Assembly (NCBI GenBank): GCA_904502145.1
Contig: CAJGDH010000017.1
Location: 1-15,665, forward strand
Length of the DNA: 15,665 nt
Reading direction: 5' to 3'
Source of the DNA: an uncultured Eubacterium sp.
GTDB lineage: Bacteria > Bacillota > Clostridia > Lachnospirales > Lachnospiraceae
Shown here: positions 13,115 to 15,665 of the stretch, piece by piece
Position numbering within the stretch: the first letter of the stretch is position 1
Layout: each line of letters starts with the position of its first letter
Position numbers and translations under genes: made by a program
The notes under the pieces: model-generated
Told to the model about the DNA's origin: nothing
Databases searched by the model: none
The model's input: only the letters and a program-made list of their open reading frames with translations

Positions 13115-15665
13115 ATGATGCCAAGGACAGGAAATAAACTGGCTGCCGTTTTTCTGGCGCTGGTGATGACGGTTACGGTTATACCGTTTACGGGTACGCT
13201 GAATGTGTACGCAGCAGAGGAATCTGCTGAAGAACCTGCGGCTATCCAGGATACTTATGAACTCGATGGTGTCACATATTTCGATGTTGGGTCAGATAAT
13301 TTTGAGGGTGATCAGATTAAATTCTTCAAAGACATGCTGGGCAGCAGAAGCAATGTGATCAGGCAGCGGGGTGAATGGGATGCCGAGGAATATGAGTATA
13401 AGTACTATGATCAGTCCGAAGCTGATCTGTGGCTGCAGACGGGCGTCTCGCTTCTGACAGATCTTGAACCGGACGGAATCAGTAACGAGTACGATTGCAT
13501 CCGGGGTATGTTCAATGCTGCTGTGCGTGGATCTCATTTCTATGACCAGCAGAATGGGATGACTTATCAGGCCAGGCGTTTTGATGTGGAGGGAAAGACT
13601 TCTCCAAAGGCTGCCGAAGATTGGGTATTCCAGAAGACATTCGGTGCAGATAAGAATTTCGGATACTATAAGGATGACAGCTCCGAGCAGCTGACTCTTG
13701 CCACAGCCGTAAATGTAAAGGAGCAATATAACAGCCGGGAAACGAACTCCTATACGGTTGCGGCCTATTTTACCAACTTCCGTATCTCTGCGCTCATTCC
13801 TTCCGATGAAGGAACGAATTACGTGACGGAACTGATCACAGATACAGTGAATGCCCGGTCCACAACAGCGTCTACAGTCAAAAACCTGACTGCATCGACT
13901 GTCACCGGATCTCAGAGCCTGTCGAACAGTATTTCTGCCAGTGTCTCCAATTCACTCAGCGGGTCGGAATCCTATTCCAAATCAACCAGCAAGAAGGTCG
14001 GCGCATCATATAAATTCACGGAAGCCTTCCAGGTGAGCGGAGAATACTCCTGGACCGAGGGAGAAGCGTTTTCCACAGGATGGGGATCTTCTGATTCTGT
14101 CTCCAAGAGCAAAAACTCATCCTACTCGGTCAGCGTACCGTTGGCGCCCTACACGCAGGTGATGATCACACAGTCAGATACAACTTCCGTATATCTGACA
14201 AGGTACAACTGTCCGATCGCCCTCTTATATGATGTCACTATCGTAGGGTATCAAACCGGACAACTGGGAGACCGTATTCTCCATACGGGTAATACGAATA
14301 TCTATGTTGATGGTGAATGGATCCCCATTGACAGAGATGCGGTCTATTCATTTTCTGACCCCCTAAACGGCGCAAGAGGGGATCTGGAAACCCGAATCAA
14401 CGCCTGCGAAAACTGGAACGATATGGACGAGCAAGGGCTCAGATGGCGAATGATTCTGGAGAAATCGAAGGAGGATTATGATCTGTCTATTTTGCCTGAT
14501 GCCGTAGCGGCGACCCAAAGATATGTGCCTATGTCATCGGTCGGGGGCGCTTATACACAAACGTTGAACGTTGTCGCGACTGAAGTGACCGGCCTGATGC
14601 CGACGCATCCGCTCTATCGGGTAAAAATCGCTGATCCGGGTGTGAATATTCATACGGATGAAGTGTCCTATCAGTTGTTTGATTATTTCACTGCCAGGAT
14701 GAAAGTGGGTGATTTTTCCTACGCCAACTACATGAATCTGATCGGTCTGAACAGAAATGATGTACCGTTCTACGGCTTCTCCAAAGATAACGGCTATTGG
14801 ATCATCACCGATAAGGAAGGTAATGAGCTGGATCCGGCAGATTCTCCTGTCCTTCTGGAAAAGGATCCTGTATCCACCAACTGGCGTTATACTGCCGTTA
14901 AACCCGGCACCTGCTACATGGTATACCGGATTGATGAGGATGCCTACTATATAGCAGAACGGCCGAATGATCCGATTAAAAACGAGGACCTGGTGAAAAC
15001 AGCTGCTTTGGAGATCATTGTTACAGAAAAGGATTTTACGGGAACCATCGAAATCAGCGGCAGCTATCAGGGCAATATTAATGTTGATCCGGATCCTCTG
15101 GAGGGGGAAGACAAGCTCTCGGTAGCTGTCTATGATGAGACCGGGAAGGAAATTGAAAAAGACTATACCTGGGAAGCAAGGGAGATGACCGGTATCATTC
15201 TGACAGGAGACATGGTTTCCTTTACAAAACCGGGAACCTATCATGTACGTGCATGTTCTGACGATATCAGATCCGAATGGTACGAGATCAAAGCAATAGA
15301 CCCTGCGGAAGATCCTGGCTCTGTAATCCCGGAAGAAGGTCATGAGCATAAGATGACCAGGACGAGGAGAAAGGCAGCTACCTGCACAGAAACCGGTAAT
15401 ATCGAGTATTATTCCTGCAGTGAATGCGGAGGGATATTCAGGGATGAGGCCGGTAAAGAAGAATTATCTGAAGGAGATCTTACGCTGCCGGCACTGGGAC
15501 ACAACTGGACAGAATGGGAAACAGAAAAAGACCCTACGGAGCATGAGGAAGGGCAGCAAACCCGATTCTGCCGGAATGATACATCCCACAAACAGACCCG
15601 CAGCGTGCCTGTCCTGGCTCATAAACATACCCTGAAAAAGATAGCCAGGAAAGCACCTACTTGTA
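13115..15665 (+). CDS. Large secreted protein with aerolysin/ETX-like beta-strand region and His/Cys repeats (3' end outside window)
   Basis: The frame stays open for 850 codons to the window edge. AGGAGG (13106-13111) supports a start at 13115 or, with better spacing, the next ATG at 13118. A signal peptide ends near NVYAA (about 32-35). After a domain of unknown type (about 50-200), residues 266-292 have Ser at every second position (14 of 14), then an amphipathic segment (about 295-322, VGASYKFTEAFQVSGEYSW), then a second alternating Ser run (326-340) ending in VPLAPYTQVMI. Two Ser-rich strands around an amphipathic hairpin and a closing VPP-like element are the pattern of aerolysin/ETX/MTX2 pore-forming proteins. 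An Ig-like segment follows (about 655-735). From 743 come repeats with HEHK, KAATCTETG, CSECG and ALGHNW, seen in clostridial surface proteins. It could instead be a non-toxic adhesin. The 3' end and any anchor are missing. Confidence 0.8.
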   Translation, partial: MMPRTGNKLAAVFLALVMTVTVIPFTGTLNVYAAEESAEEPAAIQDTYELDGVTYFDVGSDNFEGDQIKFFKDMLGSRSNVIRQRGEWDAEEYEYKYYDQSEADLWLQTGVSLLTDLEPDGISNEYDCIRGMFNAAVRGSHFYDQQNGMTYQARRFDVEGKTSPKAAEDWVFQKTFGADKNFGYYKDDSSEQLTLATAVNVKEQYNSRETNSYTVAAYFTNFRISALIPSDEGTNYVTELITDTVNARSTTASTVKNLTASTVTGSQSLSNSISASVSNSLSGSESYSKSTSKKVGASYKFTEAFQVSGEYSWTEGEAFSTGWGSSDSVSKSKNSSYSVSVPLAPYTQVMITQSDTTSVYLTRYNCPIALLYDVTIVGYQTGQLGDRILHTGNTNIYVDGEWIPIDRDAVYSFSDPLNGARGDLETRINACENWNDMDEQGLRWRMILEKSKEDYDLSILPDAVAATQRYVPMSSVGGAYTQTLNVVATEVTGLMPTHPLYRVKIADPGVNIHTDEVSYQLFDYFTARMKVGDFSYANYMNLIGLNRNDVPFYGFSKDNGYWIITDKEGNELDPADSPVLLEKDPVSTNWRYTAVKPGTCYMVYRIDEDAYYIAERPNDPIKNEDLVKTAALEIIVTEKDFTGTIEISGSYQGNINVDPDPLEGEDKLSVAVYDETGKEIEKDYTWEAREMTGIILTGDMVSFTKPGTYHVRACSDDIRSEWYEIKAIDPAEDPGSVIPEEGHEHKMTRTRRKAATCTETGNIEYYSCSECGGIFRDEAGKEELSEGDLTLPALGHNWTEWETEKDPTEHEEGQQTRFCRNDTSHKQTRSVPVLAHKHTLKKIARKAPTC

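Noticed and set aside
14534..15349. 271-codon open frame on the minus strand
   Set aside because: It lies entirely inside the large secreted-protein gene, whose frame has a signal peptide, ribosome site and recognisable domains; the antisense product has no recognisable features.

Overview
The window looks like a chromosomal segment of an anaerobic Gram-positive bacterium of the class Clostridia, most likely a Lachnospiraceae-type gut organism. The grounds are strong AGGAGG-type ribosome sites, intrinsic terminators with U-tracts, signal peptides ending in NVYA, SH3b and His/Cys-repeat surface proteins, an ECF-type S component and a CotH lipoprotein. No mobile element, CRISPR array, tRNA or rRNA was seen. 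The taxonomic placement is inference.

Layout. (1) 1-568: the 3' end of a surface-type gene built of Lys/Ala/Glu repeats, ending in a membrane anchor, then a terminator. (2) 595-6906: a run of eight co-directional, closely spaced genes: DMT transporter, ECF-type S component, DDAH/arginine-deiminase-superfamily hydrolase, alpha/beta hydrolase, S51 peptidase, DUF3795 protein, PhzF-like isomerase/epimerase and a second DMT transporter. Several overlap by 1-4 bases, so this is probably one operon for uptake, processing and export of small amino-acid or peptide-like compounds; the substrate is unknown. (3) A bidirectional terminator separates it from a convergent PfkB-family sugar/nucleoside kinase on the minus strand. 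(4) 8076-12883: four transcription units in the same direction, each preceded by the same promoter architecture: TGTGAC, 5 bases, TGTGAC (11-base period), 11 bases, then a -10 hexamer. They encode a secreted two-SH3b-domain protein, a CotH-kinase lipoprotein, two small peptides with textbook double-glycine leaders, and a BcrA/BcrB-like ABC transporter. (5) 12953-15665: an extended -10 promoter, a leader with a possible attenuator, and the 5' 850 codons of a large secreted protein. Its central part shows Ser at every second residue over 27 residues, a pattern typical of aerolysin/ETX-type beta-pore-forming proteins. It is followed by Ig-like and His/Cys-repeat modules and runs off the end.

The most interesting part is region 4: a local regulon under what looks like a PhoB/OmpR-family response regulator (not encoded here) that couples a wall-binding protein, an extracytoplasmic CotH kinase, double-glycine peptides and an antimicrobial-peptide-type ABC transporter. 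The adjoining candidate pore-forming protein has a different promoter. Function of the ensemble (envelope stress response, bacteriocin production with immunity, or peptide signalling) cannot be settled from sequence alone.
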